Shown here: piece after piece, positions 1 to 11,311 of the stretch
How positions within the stretch are numbered: position 1 is the stretch's first letter
Layout: every line of letters begins with the position of its first letter
Source of the DNA: Ilex aquifolium
Lineage: Eukaryota > Streptophyta > Magnoliopsida > Aquifoliales > Aquifoliaceae
Assembly (NCBI GenBank): GCA_951799425.1
Contig: OX637409.1
Span: forward strand, 12,930,960-12,994,959
DNA: 64,000 nt
Direction: 5' to 3'
Notes under the pieces: model-generated
Database searches by the model: none
The model's input: only the letters and a program-made list of their open reading frames with translations
Told to the model about the DNA's origin: nothing
Translations under genes and position numbers: made by a program

Positions 1-925
1 CTCACAAGGCACCAACCCCACTACGAGTGGTAGGAAAAATTCAAACCCGCACGGAGTAAGAAATGGATCTACCCACTCTACGATACCCGGTCAACGGCCA
101 CCCATGGTCATCCGAACATCCACAAGAGATACAATACCCAACCAATTTCATCAAGTCACAAACAAATCCAAAAATCCCCAAATTTCATATGGAGTATTAC
201 CATAGAACCATTTAAGAAAATATACAAGAGATCATCCACAATACCATTTTGTTATTCAATACAAAGTACTAAAGTTTTAAAAACAAGGACAAAGGAAGAA
301 TCAAGAGAAAAATCTATTTCTCTTGAAAACTAGGGTTTTTAGTCAAGAAAAGAGATTTAATAGCTATTCCACCATGGCATTGTCCAAAACATGGTAATAT
401 TTACAAGAATATCAAGAATCAAGGATTTCATAGCATACATATAGGATTTAGAGTCAAAAGAATACATATATATAAGCCCTAGCCTCAATGTAAGAGAATA
501 GGAAGAAACCCCTATCTTAAATCAAGAGTTCCAAGCAAAACCCAAGCTCTAGAGACTTCCTTCCTCCCTTTTCTTTTTCCTTTTATCTTCCCCTAGGTTT
601 CTAAGAGGTTTGGGGTGAGAGTGGAGTGAAAGAATAGAAGAAAATAGGGTGAAAAGGTGTTTTAAACTCAGCCCAATCCCGAATTTTACTGTTTTAAAAT
701 TTTTGATTTTTACCGACAGTACCGGTACGCTGTACCGATATGGTTTGCTCTCGGGACATTGGGGCACTGGTACGCTGTACCGGTACGGTTTGTCCGGATT
801 TACCTTTTTCACCTGTTTTTCATTTCCAATCCATTCCAAACCCTTCCAAAATCAACCCATTATACAATATATATTTGTATATCAAACATAGTTGATACAA
901 GTTCTATTACATGTGGGGGTTTACA
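1..925 (-). mobile_element. 3' LTR (partial) of chromovirus A
   Basis: This stretch matches 8777-9646 closely from end to end, so it is the second LTR of the same minus-strand element; its outer part lies beyond the left edge. Read on the minus strand it begins TGTAAACC at 925, directly after a purine tract, as expected for a 3' LTR. Differences from the 5' LTR are scattered substitutions plus about 58 bp extra around 729-786, within the palindrome cluster. Confidence 0.93.
719..786. repeat. GTACCGGTAC palindrome cluster in A 3' LTR
   Basis: Two exact GTACCGGTAC copies (719-728, 777-786) flank degenerate relatives at 732-741 and about 768-775. In element sense the cluster lies 140-205 bp inside the LTR start and about 50 bp before a TTTAAAAC box. 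The 5' LTR of the same element keeps only one copy. Confidence 0.9.
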
Positions 926-940
926 ATCCACCCCCCTTGA
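926..940 (-). other. Polypurine tract of chromovirus A
   Basis: On the minus strand the bases AAGGGGGGTGGAT directly precede the LTR start TGTAAACC. This is the expected site of plus-strand DNA priming. The pol reading frame ends at 967, just upstream. Confidence 0.85.
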
Positions 941-966
941 AGAAAGTTTCGTCCTCGAAACTTACC

Positions 967-2305
967 TCAGGTAGCGAACAAATGAGGGTACTTCTCTCGC
1001 ATCTCCAGCTCCGGTTCCCAAGTAGCTTCCTCCACCCCATGATGTTGCCACAAGACTTTCACCAGTTGGATGACTTTATTGCGAAGCACCTTCTCCTTGG
1101 TATCAAGAATCTTCACCGGTTGTTCTTCATATGTTGCTCCATCTTGAACTTCAATATCCTCTAAATCCACGACATGCGTTGTATCCGATTGACACTTTCT
1201 CAACATTGAAACATGGAACACGTCGTGTACGCCTGACAACTGAGCTGGTAACCGAAGTTGATACGCCACTTTGCCCATTGCTTTGATCACCTCAAATGGT
1301 CCGATGTACCTTGGAGCTAATTTCCCTTTCTTGCCAAATCTAAACACCCCCTTTTTGGGTGACACCTTGAGGAACACATAGTCCCCCTCTTGGAATTCCA
1401 AGGGTCTTCTTCTTCTATCCGCATAGCTTTTCTGTCTAATTTGAGCCGTGCATAGTCTTTCCCCGGATGAGTTGAATTTTCTCCGTAGTCTCCCGTACAA
1501 CCTCTGGCCCAAACAAACTACTTTCTCCAGCTTCCAACCAACAAGTCGGGGACCTACATGGTCTTCCATAAAATGCCTCATAAGGAGCCATTCCAATACT
1601 TGCCTGATAGTTGTTGTTATATGCGAACTCCATTAGCGGTAAATGATCACTCCAACTTCCCTTGAAGTCCAACATACAAGCTCGTAGCATGTCTTCCAAA
1701 ATTTGTATCACCCTCTTGGATTGGCCATCCGTTTGGGGATGAAAGGCGGTGCTAAAGTGTAACTCTGTCCCCATAGCTCGTTGTAGACTTTGCCAAAATT
1801 GCGCCATAAAATGAGAATCACGATCCGACACAATAGAGAGTGGAACTTCATGCAATCTAACAATCTCGCAAATATAAAGCTTGCTCAAGGTCTCTAAAGT
1901 GTTAGTGGTCTTCATACTCAAGAAATGAGCGGACTTGGTGAGTCTATCTACAATGACCCATATGGTATTATGCCCGCGTGAAGTTCGTGGAAAGCCAGAC
2001 ATGAAATCCATGGTGATGTGATCCCACTTCCACTCTGGGATAGGTACGGACTGTAGTAACCCTCCGGGTTTCTGATGCTTAATCTTCACCTGCTGACACA
2101 CCGCGCACTTTGCAATGTACTTAGCCACGTCTTGCTTCATCCCTTTCCACCAATATTGACGCTTCATGTCTCTATACATCTTAGTACTACCCGGATGTAT
2201 GGAGAATTTTGAACGATGACACTCACCCAACACTTCTTCCCTTACTTGGTCATTGTTTGGTACACATAGTCTTCCACGAAACTTTAACTCGTCATTGTGT
2301 ATGGA
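967..2305 (-). pseudogene. Integrase plus chromodomain of chromovirus A (broken)
   Basis: This is the C-terminal part of the Tekay-type polyprotein, which joins retrotransposon cDNA to host DNA. A zinc-binding HHCC region (CHRSKF...HPG, then CAVC) is followed by the catalytic core with MDFMSGFP and SDRDSHF. The third catalytic residue, normally Glu in GQSERVIQ, reads Lys (GQSKRVI), so the enzyme should be dead. A one-base frameshift near 1466 separates the core from a C-terminal domain containing KVLRNK and VEEATWEPE, which is the chromodomain pattern of Tekay/Del chromoviruses; in such elements it directs integration toward marked heterochromatin. The frame ends at 967. Upstream, a TGG-to-TAG stop at about 2306 divides it from RNase H. 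Not functional, but family assignment is firm. Confidence 0.93.
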
Positions 2306-2980
2306 CTAGTTCTCAACAACCTCATTCCTCTTCAATCTATCCCGAATAGTTTCCAACTCTGTGTCTAATCGTTGCGACTCTACAATCCGTTGTCGGAGAA
2401 TTAGTTGAGCTACAAGATTGAATAAGCATGGTCGATCCCCCTGCCTATCCACCAATAGATCAAAGTCCTCCAAAGCATCAATCATCTTCCACCTATTAAC
2501 AACAAGAACATTGATTTCTCCCCGAGACTTCCTACTCAGTGCATCTGCTACTACATTAGCCTTCCCCATATGGTAGTTGAGTGTGAAATCGTAATCTTCC
2601 AAATATTCGATCCACCTTCTTTGTCGGAGATTCAAATCTTTCTGTGTGAATATATACTTGAGACTCTTATGATCAGAAAACACTTGAAACTTTTCTCCAT
2701 ATAGGTAACGCCTCCACAACTTAAGAGCAAAGACCACATCGGCCAGCTCTAAGTCGTGAGTGGGATAGTTCTGCTCACGAACCTTTAGTTGTCTCGATCC
2801 ATAAGCGACTACCCTGCCTTCCTGCATTAGCACACATACTAACCCTCGTAACGAAGTATCGGTGTAAACATCGTATCCTTCCCCATTGCTAGGAATAATG
2901 AGGACAGGGGCTGTTGTCAACCTCCCCTTCAAGGTGCGAAAGGCTTGTTCACATGCTTGAGTCCACAAGAACCTTTCCCC
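2306..2980 (-). pseudogene. RNase H domain of chromovirus A
   Basis: This domain removes the RNA strand of the RNA/DNA hybrid during reverse transcription. Visible features are YTDTSLRG (first Asp), the [12 protein letters not shown] helix with the Glu, [11 protein letters not shown] (Asp) and [11 protein letters not shown] (last Asp), in the order typical of Ty3/gypsy RNase H. It begins after an in-frame stop (LTK then TAG, normally a CAG-type codon) and ends at another stop near 2306. Both stops look like transitions in otherwise intact coding sequence, so the element was recently coding and then decayed. Confidence 0.93.
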
Positions 2981-3775
2981 CTACTTGGTGAGGCGGGTCA
3001 TTGGCATCGCGAGCTTTGAGAACCCTTCCACAAACCTCCGGTAGTAGCTTGTTAATCCTAAGAAACTACGTACTTCGGTCACATTCCTTGGTGGTTCCCA
3101 TTTCATCACGGCTTCAATCTTTGTGGGGTCAACAGCTACGCCTCGTTCCGACACAACATGGCCAAGGAATTTCACTTCCTTCATCCAGAACTCGCATTTG
3201 CTCATCTTAGCATACAACTTATGCTCTCTCAATGTTTGTAGAACAATCAAGAGATGGCGTTCATGTTCCCCTTGTGTCCGTGAATAAATCAATATGTCAT
3301 CAATAAACACGATAACAAACTGATCTAGATACGTCTGAAATACCCTGTGCATCAAATCCATAAAGGCTGCAGGAGCATTAGTCAGTCCAAACGGCATTAT
3401 CGTATATTTGAAATGACCATACCTGGTATGGAAAGCTGTCTTAGGAATATCCCCCTCCTTGATCCGTAGTTGATGATATCCTGTGCGAAGATCAATCTTG
3501 GAGTAATACTTAGAACCCCTCAGTTGATTGAATAAATCATCGATTCGTGGCAACAGATATTTATTCTTCACTGTCACCCGATTCAACCTTCAGTAATCTG
3601 TGCATAGCCGAAATGTCTCATCATGCTTCTTCACAAAGAGGACCGGGGCTCCCCAAGGTGAAGTGCTTAAACAAATAAACCCAATAGTCAACAGATGGTC
3701 CAACTGCTTCCTTAGCTCCTTTAACTCCAAGGGTGCCATCCTATAAGGAGCAATGGCTATGGGTTCGATCCCCGG
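2981..3775 (-). pseudogene. Reverse transcriptase of chromovirus A
   Basis: This region copies element RNA into DNA. On the minus strand it runs from a PLELKEL and [12 protein letters not shown] region through DYHQLRI-type residues, [20 protein letters not shown], the catalytic box FIDDILIYS and the connection region [17 protein letters not shown] stop interrupts the conserved DYRxLNRVTV segment near 3590 (TGA where an Arg codon is expected). A one-base frameshift near 3775 separates it from the protease linker. Length and motif order are normal for Ty3/gypsy. Confidence 0.93.
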
Positions 3776-4269
3776 ATATCGATTGCAAACTCGATCTCTC
3801 TCTGTGGGGGTAACCCGGGTAGTTCATTTGGAAAGACATCTGGAAAGTCCAACACTATCAATACCACGTCCGGTTGGGATCTATCCCGATTATCTCCCAT
3901 CAAGCTAGCTAAGAAACTCAAATGGCTCCCCGCCTTAGCTTTTAAGAATCTACTACCCGTAGTGGGGAATGGATGGGAAGAATTTCGATCATTCATGAAA
4001 CTGAAAACTACCCCACCCAGTAATTGAAATAAAATCCGCTTGCGAAAAAAATCCATTACCGCACGGAAAGTGGACAACAAGTCCATCCCAAATATTATGT
4101 CATACCCCTTCATGTCTAACGCAACCAAATCTACAATCAATTCTTGCTCCCCAATTCGAAGCACGCAACCTCTACACACCCTTTTTGTATCCAACCGTTC
4201 TCCCATAGGCATGACAATACTCAAAGCATGTTCTAACTTCTCAAATTCCAATCCCAAATTAAGAGCATA
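3776..4269 (-). pseudogene. Protease C-terminal part and linker of chromovirus A
   Basis: This is the second half of the retropepsin-like protease. It shows the YDIIFGMDLLS segment typical of gypsy proteases, then a linker ending in [18 protein letters not shown], the usual lead-in to reverse transcriptase. The first half, with the catalytic Asp, lies at 6471-6644. Between them sits a 2.2-kb solo LTR. If the LTR and one target duplication are removed, the two halves join in frame at the residues TTY/AL. Confidence 0.9.
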
Positions 4270-6465
4270 TGTAACGCCCCAAAAACCACCCTGGACGATA
4301 TTACATTCTAAAACCATTTACATAATGAGAGCACTAAGATAATCCATCAATAAGAAAATTTTTCCATTCATCATCCATAGAATTTGCAATATCATCCCAA
4401 AAGAATAAGCCCAGCTATGGCATTTACATCTCAAAGGATCAAACGTAACTTAGCAGCGGAATAACAAAAGAAAACTAAACTTCACATGATTTCAAAATAA
4501 ATTCTCAAGTCTAGTACAAAAGAAGCTATGTCTCTACAGGTCCACCTCGGGTGGGGCCTCCCAATACCCCGGCTCGTCAACTCCGAGATTCTCCTCTAGC
4601 TCCAAATCTGGAAATGTTTAACTGTAGGGGGTGAGCACGAGGCTCTGTAGCAAAATCTTCCCAAACTCATACAAGGTTTAAAAAAACATATATAAAATGG
4701 TCGGTCTCATTTTACAAATAGCATACATAATCTTTGAAGTAAAATAGGGACATTTTAGAATGGATCTCAAGTTTAAGTAGCAACAGTAATTTAAATGAAC
4801 AGTAAAAGAAACCAAGATCCAATACATATCCATTTCCCAAAATATAAACCATTTTCCCACAAGACCTTGTGTAATCCCATACTCCCACAAGTTCTTGTAG
4901 GAAACCATTTTCCACAATAATACAATAATCCCTAACTTGAATATTCCACAACCATATGTATATGTATCTCAAACATGATGTGAGGCAAACCCCATGAATC
5001 AACACATTGAGTAATATCTAGCCCACACACACCCACACAAATCTTATCAAAGATATCCATCCTTTAGGAAGGGCGTATGCCATACCAATGGCAGTGACGT
5101 ATCCAACCCAGGTATTAGTATACTAACCCTCTGACACGGCACCCGTGAGCAATAGCGGTTTAGTCTTACCAAAGCACTAACCCCACTACGAGTGGTAGGA
5201 AAATGCCAACCCACACGGAGCAAGCAACACGTCTACCCACTCTACGATATCTCGTCAAAGGCCACCCATGGTCATACCACACTCATAAGAGATACAATAC
5301 CAAACCCAATTTCACAATTTACAAGTATATCTTAAAAACCCCCAAATTTATCACATGACAATTTCAATAAACAATTACAAAAATACAAGAGATCACCACA
5401 ACATCATTTTATTACTCAACACAAAACACTATGGTTTCAAAATCAATAATAAAGGAAGAATTTAAGAAGAAAATCCATCACCCTCCAAAAACTAGGGTTT
5501 TGAAACACAAAAAGAGATCTCATGGGTATTCAACCCTAACTTTGTTAAAAACATGTAATCTTTGCCCAAAATACTAAGGGAGGATGATTTCATATCATAT
5601 ATATAACATTTAGAGCAAAACATTCATATATACATAAGCCCTAACCTCAATGTAAGAGAAAGAGAAGAAATCCCCTACCTTGGTGTTCTTGAAATCTAGG
5701 GCTTGAATCTTGAATCACCCTTAAATCTTGTGTTTTTCCCCTTTGATCTTGAGTTTCTCTCTTCCTTTCTTTCTCTCTAAGTGTTTCTAAAGTGTTTAGG
5801 GTGAGAGTGGAGTGAAGAATGGGGCAAATGAGGGCTTGAGGTGGTGTTTTAAACCCCAAAATCCTAACTTTTTAACTGTTCGGCGAGTGTCAGAGAAATC
5901 GTACCGGTACACGGTACCGGTACGGTTAAGCTACTGGAGTTGGGCGTACCGGTACGGTTTGATTGACAGATTTTTTCTCCGACTTCCAGTGAAGTTTTGA
6001 CCCATTTAGAGGTCGAATTGGAAAATTTTCATGAGATACACTTTTGTAGCCCTAGATGTCTAATATCTACTGTCAAAATTTAGGATCAATTGGACATCAG
6101 GATAAACAGTTATGGACAAAATACTAGAAGGTGTCCCAAATCCTTTTTACCCAAATTCTCTCTAAGTGTGTTTTCACTCCGGAATACTTCCTAGCTTCCA
6201 ATACACCCCATATTACCTCTCCCAATGTTTTTCGACCTTCCAGATTCAATGGAATCATTATTTTGACCTAAATGCATTTAGAAACTTACATAATCCCTCT
6301 TCTCAAGCTTACACACATTCGAAACTTAAACGTTACAATCCATTTGTCTCCCTAGTATTTATTCCTACTGTTACAATCTATTTAGTTTATTCTTACATCA
6401 TTGCTTATATTAGAATTACTAGAAAATTATATTACTATATTAATCTAAACATGTGGGGGTTTACA
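4270..6465 (-). mobile_element. Solo LTR 2 inside the protease of A
   Basis: A 2.2-kb LTR without any internal region. Ends on the plus strand are TGTAACGCCCC at 4270 and GGGTTTACA at 6465. The flanks are GCATA (4265-4269) and ACATA (6466-6470), a 5-bp target duplication with one mismatch. It is a relative of the A LTR and very similar to the LTRs at 15688-17947 and 58246-60576. A nested full element is ruled out because no gag or pol remains. Recombination between two LTRs is the usual origin. Confidence 0.92.
5901..5955. repeat. GTACCGGTAC cluster in solo LTR 2
   Basis: Three exact copies at 5901-5910, 5914-5923 and 5946-5955. The spacer contains AAGCTACTGGAGTT, whose reverse complement recurs in Athila LTR clusters near 53150. 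On the minus strand (element sense) the box GGTTTAAAACACC follows roughly 50 bp downstream. Confidence 0.92.
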
Positions 6466-6470
6466 ACATA

Positions 6471-6644
6471 TGTAGTGCGTATGAATGAATGAGTCGCACC
6501 GGGATCAAATAAAATTCGGGCCCAAGAATTATAAAGAAGAACGATACCTTCCACAACTGTATTGGAAACGTCTTCCTCCGGTTGGGTCAAAGCAAACACT
6601 CTTCCCTGATTTGCACAGGCTGGGGCTGGAGCTCCTAACGGTCT
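6471..6644 (-). pseudogene. Protease N-terminal part of chromovirus A
   Basis: On the minus strand this begins just after the stop that ends the gag frame and reads through to LFDPGATHSFI, the aspartic-protease active site. The middle residue is Pro (DPG) where many retropepsins have Ser or Thr; DPG also occurs in other plant gypsy elements as far as I recall, so this alone does not prove loss of function. The frame is cut at 6470 by the solo LTR and resumes at 4269. Confidence 0.9.
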
Positions 6645-7679
6645 CTACTGTAGCGGCTTCTGTAGGAGTGGCTTGTTTGCATTTACTTGTCCTGTTGCTT
6701 GATTGGTCTTTGTTGAAAACAATGGGCAGTTATTTTTGAAGTGCCCGAAACCTCCACATGCGAAGCATTGACGTGGATCAATGCCTACTCTCTCTGGTAT
6801 GCCTCCAACTCCTCGAGCTATCTGAAGTCTTCGTCCAACCGCTTGGTCTGGGCGACTGTATGGTGCCGCCCTCTGCACTCCACTGCCACTAGCACCCGTC
6901 CGGATCGGATCTCCCCTCATGAAGTTCTGTCACCTCTGGTTGTCCTTCGTGTCTCTCTCCACCAATGCAGCTCTGTCAACAAGATCCCCATAGTCCCGAA
7001 TCTTGAGAGCCACAAGCTTCTCCCTGATGGTAGGCCTCAAGCCCTGCTCAAAGCGTTTGGCCCTCCTGGCCTCGATAGATATGAACTCCGTGGCATAACG
7101 GGATAGCTCATCAAACTTTCCCTCATACTCCGTCACCGTCATGCTACCCTGTCGTAGAGCGAGAAAATCTGCACTCATCTTGTCTCAGACCGATTCAGGG
7201 AAATACTTGTCTTGGAAGATTTGATCAAACTCCTCCCAGGTAAAAGCATCCGTGTTCCTCCTTCTCTTCACTGAGTCCCACCAATGATCTACCTCCCTCT
7301 CTAACAGATATATAGCTAATTCGACCTGAAGATCCTCGGCAACTCCCATGCCATCACACATCTTCTTCACACGGCGAATCCATCTATCCGCATCCATGGG
7401 GTTAGAGCTTCCTTGGAAGGTAGGTGAGTGTTGGCGTAAGAATTCTCGAAGAACTACCATCCTTCGATTTTCATCCCCATTGCCCGACACCTGAGCTACG
7501 GGATGAACCCCATCATTGTGGTTGTTGTTGCCATTCTGGTGTTGTACCAGAGTGGTTAGCTCCCTTAAGCATTGATAAATGCCATTCATGGCATCTGGAG
7601 GTGGTGGTGGTGGTGGTGGTGGTGGTGGTGGGTGTGCTTGGCCACCACGTCCTCATCCACGTCCACGTCTACCGTCCAT
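6645..7679 (-). pseudogene. Gag of chromovirus A
   Basis: Gag forms the virus-like particle. The likely start is the ATG at 7679 (MDGRRGRG), 175 bp inside the primer site, giving the Arg/Gly-rich start common in Tekay elements, followed by a run of Pro residues encoded by a trinucleotide repeat. Then come the retrotransposon gag fold (DADRWIRRVKKMCD, YLLEREVDHWWD, FPESV) and a C-terminal CCHC zinc knuckle, CFACGGFGHFKNNC, at about 6760. In-frame stops occur at about 7662, 7184, 6929 and 6644, several of them TGA where CGA or TGG is expected. The shared frame into protease suggests one gag-pol polyprotein originally. Confidence 0.92.
7599..7631. repeat. (GGT)n microsatellite in gag
   Basis: About eleven GGT units; on the minus strand they encode the polyproline stretch near the gag N-terminus. 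Confidence 0.9.
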
Positions 7680-7853
7680 CCTGCACATCAATTCACAGTT
7701 TAGTTCCTTGATGTACAAGACATCCTAACTATCACCTTAATCTAAAGCGTGATGCTTGTATAAAAATTTAAATCAATAATTTCCTTCAACCTAATCCTGC
7801 CTCTCTACTGGTAATCCATAACCTACAGCTCCCATGTAAGACCTAATTCCTAG

Positions 7854-7865
7854 GCTCTGATACCA
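7854..7865 (-). other. Primer binding site of chromovirus A
   Basis: On the minus strand TGGTATCAGAGC starts 6 bp after the 5' LTR end. This is complementary to the 3' end of initiator methionine tRNA, the standard primer in this lineage. The roughly 175 bp from here to the gag ATG are untranslated leader. Confidence 0.93.
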
Positions 7866-7871
7866 AAATTT

Positions 7872-9646
7872 TGTAACGCCCCAAAATCCCCCTTGGACGA
7901 CATCACTATCTAAAACCATTAACATCATAAGAGCAACTAATAAAATTCATAAACAGAGAAACTTTCATTTATCATCCATAATATCTACAACGTCAGCCAA
8001 AAGAATAGGCCAATCCATGACCATTACATTCAAAAGAATATGTCATTCATGGCAATTACACCCAAAAATCAACTATTATCTTGCAGCATAATAACAAAGA
8101 CATAAGACTTCACATTTTCTCAAAAAGAACTTCCTAGTCTAGGACATAAGAGAATGTAGCTCTAAACGTCCACCTCTGGATTCACGTTCCCATCTATGGG
8201 AGCTTCCCAATGTACCGGCTCATCCACTCCAAACTCCTCCTCTAGGCCATAATCTGAAAAGATGTTGTTTGTAGGGGGGGTGAGCACTCAGCTCTGTAGG
8301 AAAATCCTCCCAAACTTGAACAAGGTTTAGAAAACATATAAAACAAGTCGGTCTCATTTCACAATTATCATATATAACTTTTGAAAGAAAACAGTGACAA
8401 TTTATCCGATCTCAAGTTTAAGCAATATCAATGAAGTAAATGAAGAAGTAAAACCAATTTCCAAAACAAACAATTCCAACAAATCACTATAAACTATAGC
8501 CAACCATTGACACCATAAACCATAGCTAACCATTGGTACAATAAATCATAGTTCAGAATGTATTTCAAACCACAACTTGTATCTCAGGTATGATGTATGA
8601 TATCGCATGAATAAACGCATCGAGAATATCCTGGCCCACACACACACACCCAATCCTCTCAAGGATATACAACTTTAGGAAGGACGTATACCAACACATT
8701 GGCAGTGACGAATCCAACCCAGGAGTAGTATACTAACCCTCATCCTCGGCACCTGTGAGCGAATAGTGGTTTGGTCCTCACAAGGCACCAACCCCACTAC
8801 GAGTGGTAGGAAAAATTCAAACCTGCACGGAGTAAGAAACACAACTACCCACTCTATGATACCCGGTCAACGGCCACCCATGGTCATCCGAACATCAACA
8901 TGAGATACAATACCCAAACAATTTCCTCAAGTCACAAACAAATCCAAAAATCCCCAAATTTCATATGGAGTATTACCATAGAACCATTTAAGAAAATATA
9001 CAAGAGATCATCCACAATACAATTTTGTTATTCAATACAAAGTACTAAAGTTTTAAAAACAAGGACAAATGAAGAATCAAGAGAAAAATCTATTTCTCTT
9101 GAAAACTAGGGTTTTAAGTCAAGAAAAGAGATTTAATAGCTATTCCACTATAGCATTGTCCAAAACATGGTAATATTTACAAGAATATCAAGAATCAAGG
9201 ATTTCATAGCATACATATAGGATTTAGAGTCAAAAGAATACATATATATAAGCCCTAGCCTCAATGTAAGAGAATAGGAAGAAACCCCTACCTTAAATCA
9301 AGAGTTCCAAGCAAAACCCAAGCTCTAGAGACTTCCTTCCTCCCTTTTCTTTTTCATTTTATCTTCCCCTAGGGTTCTAAGAGGTTTGGGATGAGAGTGG
9401 AGTGAAAGAATAGAAGAAAATAAGGTGAAAAGGTGTTTTAAACTCAGCCGAATCCCGAATTTTACTGTTTTAAAATTTTTGATTTTTACTGACAGTACCG
9501 GTACGGTTTGTCCGAATTTGCCTTTTTCACCTGTTTTTCATTTCCAATCCATTCCAAACCCTTTCAAAATCAACCCAAACTTATACAACATACATTTGTA
9601 TATCAAACATAGTTGATACAAGTTCTATTACATGTGGAGGTTTACA
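7872..9646 (-). mobile_element. 5' LTR of chromovirus A
   Basis: A complete LTR of 1,775 bp. Element sense is minus: it starts TGTAAACC at 9646 and ends GGGGCGTTACA at 7872. The primer site follows immediately. The right flank (TACCC, 9647 on) is Athila C gag, so A inserted into C. No clear TATA box is present; TTTAAAAC near 9440 followed by a C/T-rich leader may serve as the core promoter. Confidence 0.94.
9495..9504. repeat. Single GTACCGGTAC in A 5' LTR
   Basis: Only one copy is present where the sister LTR has two exact and two degenerate ones. The sequence is consistent with loss of one repeat plus intervening DNA by recombination or slippage between direct repeats. Confidence 0.9.
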
Positions 9647-10166
9647 TACCCCACGGTCCAATCCGTAAGGGTATTCACAAAACCTGCCTTCACAAAGTTT
9701 TTCCCAAAGTCCACCTCCACAAAGTTATGGTCAACAAGGACCATCCAATCCTCCCACCTACCAACCACCTCATAAGAGGAACTTAGAGGATGTGGTGCAC
9801 CAATTCATACAAAGCCAAACCATCATCAACAACCAAACTGCCACCGCCTTCAATGATATTCGGACCTAAATCACAAAATTTACCAATGCCATAGGGTCGG
9901 CCTAACAAGAGAAAGGAAAATTCCCTGTTCAACCCCAAGATAACCCTAGAGGCCAACATGTGATTAGGTCATTCGAACCCACAAAGGAGAGTTGTGAGCA
10001 ACTCAAGGCGGTCACCACCTTAAGGAGTGACAAGCAAATCGACAAGACCATTGTGCCAAAAGTCTCACCCAAGACCACTTTGACCAAAGAAAATGAGACT
10101 AAGGGTGACTCCGAGGGGGGGTGAGGTGAGTGAGAAAGAAAAAATTGTTGATGAAAATGTGCATAC
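9647..10166 (+). pseudogene. Athila C gag, C-terminal remnant
   Basis: A decayed coding stretch. One frame contains LEDVVHQFIQSQTII and then DIRT followed by a TAA stop and ITKFTNAIGS, which fits the coiled C-terminal part of Athila gag. Several stops follow before the protease region. The N-terminal part is missing from the window because element A lies at its left edge. Confidence 0.7.
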
Positions 10167-11311
10167 ATGTCCCATTCCGGCCTCTTTTCCCAATTGTTTG
10201 ATAATTATTCTGACATTATTGAGATGTTCAAGCAGGTTAAGATCAACAACCTGCTCCTCGATTGCATAAAGCAAATCCCTTCATGTGCCAAGATTTTGAA
10301 GGATTTGTGCACTGTGAAAAGAAAGTTGAATGTGCATAAGAAGGCATTCCTCACCGAGCAAGTGAGCTCAATCTTGAGGACAAACACACTGCCAAAGTTC
10401 AAAGACCCCCGATGCCCTACCATTGCCATCATAATAGGGAATTGCCGGGTCGAGCAAGCATTTCTTGATTTGGGGGCAAGTGTCAACCTCCTACCCTATT
10501 TGGTGTATCAACAACTCCAACTTGAAGAGTTGAAGCCAACTCCAATCACTCTTCAGTTAGTGGATCGAAGCATTAGAACACCGAGGGAAGTAGTTGAGGA
10601 TGTCTTAGTTCAAGTTGATAATTTCTATTTCCCTGTTGATTTTGTTGTACCTGAAACTCATCTGGTTGCTAACCCTAGCTCACAAATTCCTGTCATTCTT
10701 GTTAGGCTGTTCCTTGCTACTTCTAATGTCTTGATTAATTGTAGGAATGGACTTATGAAGCTTACTTTTGAGAATATGACAATGGACCTCAACGTGTTCA
10801 ATTTATGCAAACAATCGGGGACGATGAGGAAGTGCATGAAGTCAATAGGATTGATACTTTGGTGGAGGAGCACTTGGAGCTATTGAGCACATTGGAGTTT
10901 GGGGAGGAGAAGATGGTTGATCAAGAGGAGCCGAAAAGTTTACAAGGGGTAGAAAAATGGACCCCAACATTTGAGAGACTTCCTTTGCAAGATAAAAAGA
11001 TCTTCCCATCGACTGTGAAAAATCCCATCTTGGAGTTGAAGGCATTACCATCCAACCTCAAATATGCATTCTTGGGGGAGCATGAGACCTTCCCGGTGGT
11101 AATAATCTCAACTTTGGAGGTGAAGCAAGAAGAAGATCTATTGAAAGTGTTGAGGAGGCACAAGGGAGCAATTGGTTGGACAATTTCTGACATCAAGGGG
11201 ATAAGCCCCCTCATTTGCACACACAACATCTACCTTGAAGAAGGCTCCAAGCCATCCCGACAACCACAAAGAAGGTTGAATCCGATTATGAAGGATGTGG
11301 TGAGGGATGAG
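10167..11311 (+). pseudogene. Athila C protease and start of RT
   Basis: The frame starts with MFKQVKINNLLLD-type and KDLCTVKRKLNV residues conserved upstream of Athila proteases. The active site reads LDLGASVNLLPY near 10467-10502, with Leu in the position usually held by Ser or Thr; this DLGA form is normal for Athila. A one-base frameshift near 10815 leads into the second frame, containing LPSNLKYAFLGEHETFPV and SRQPQRRLNP, the Athila lead-in to reverse transcriptase. Coding stops at the inserted LTR at 11312 and resumes at 13118. Confidence 0.9.

Noticed and set aside
549..839. Open frames translating palindromes (for example PYRYSVPV repeats)
   Set aside because: The same peptide pattern appears in any frame crossing GTACCGGTAC clusters on either strand; it lies in LTR promoter DNA without codon bias or homology.
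3757..4317. Independent gene starting MVLECNIVQGG
   Set aside because: The first residues come from LTR sequence; the rest is the interrupted protease of A. The similar start at 58293 (MVLECIAVQGG) is likewise LTR read into the env-position ORF.
4270..6465. Complete nested retrotransposon in A
   Set aside because: One LTR with a target duplication and no primer site, gag or pol: a solo LTR.
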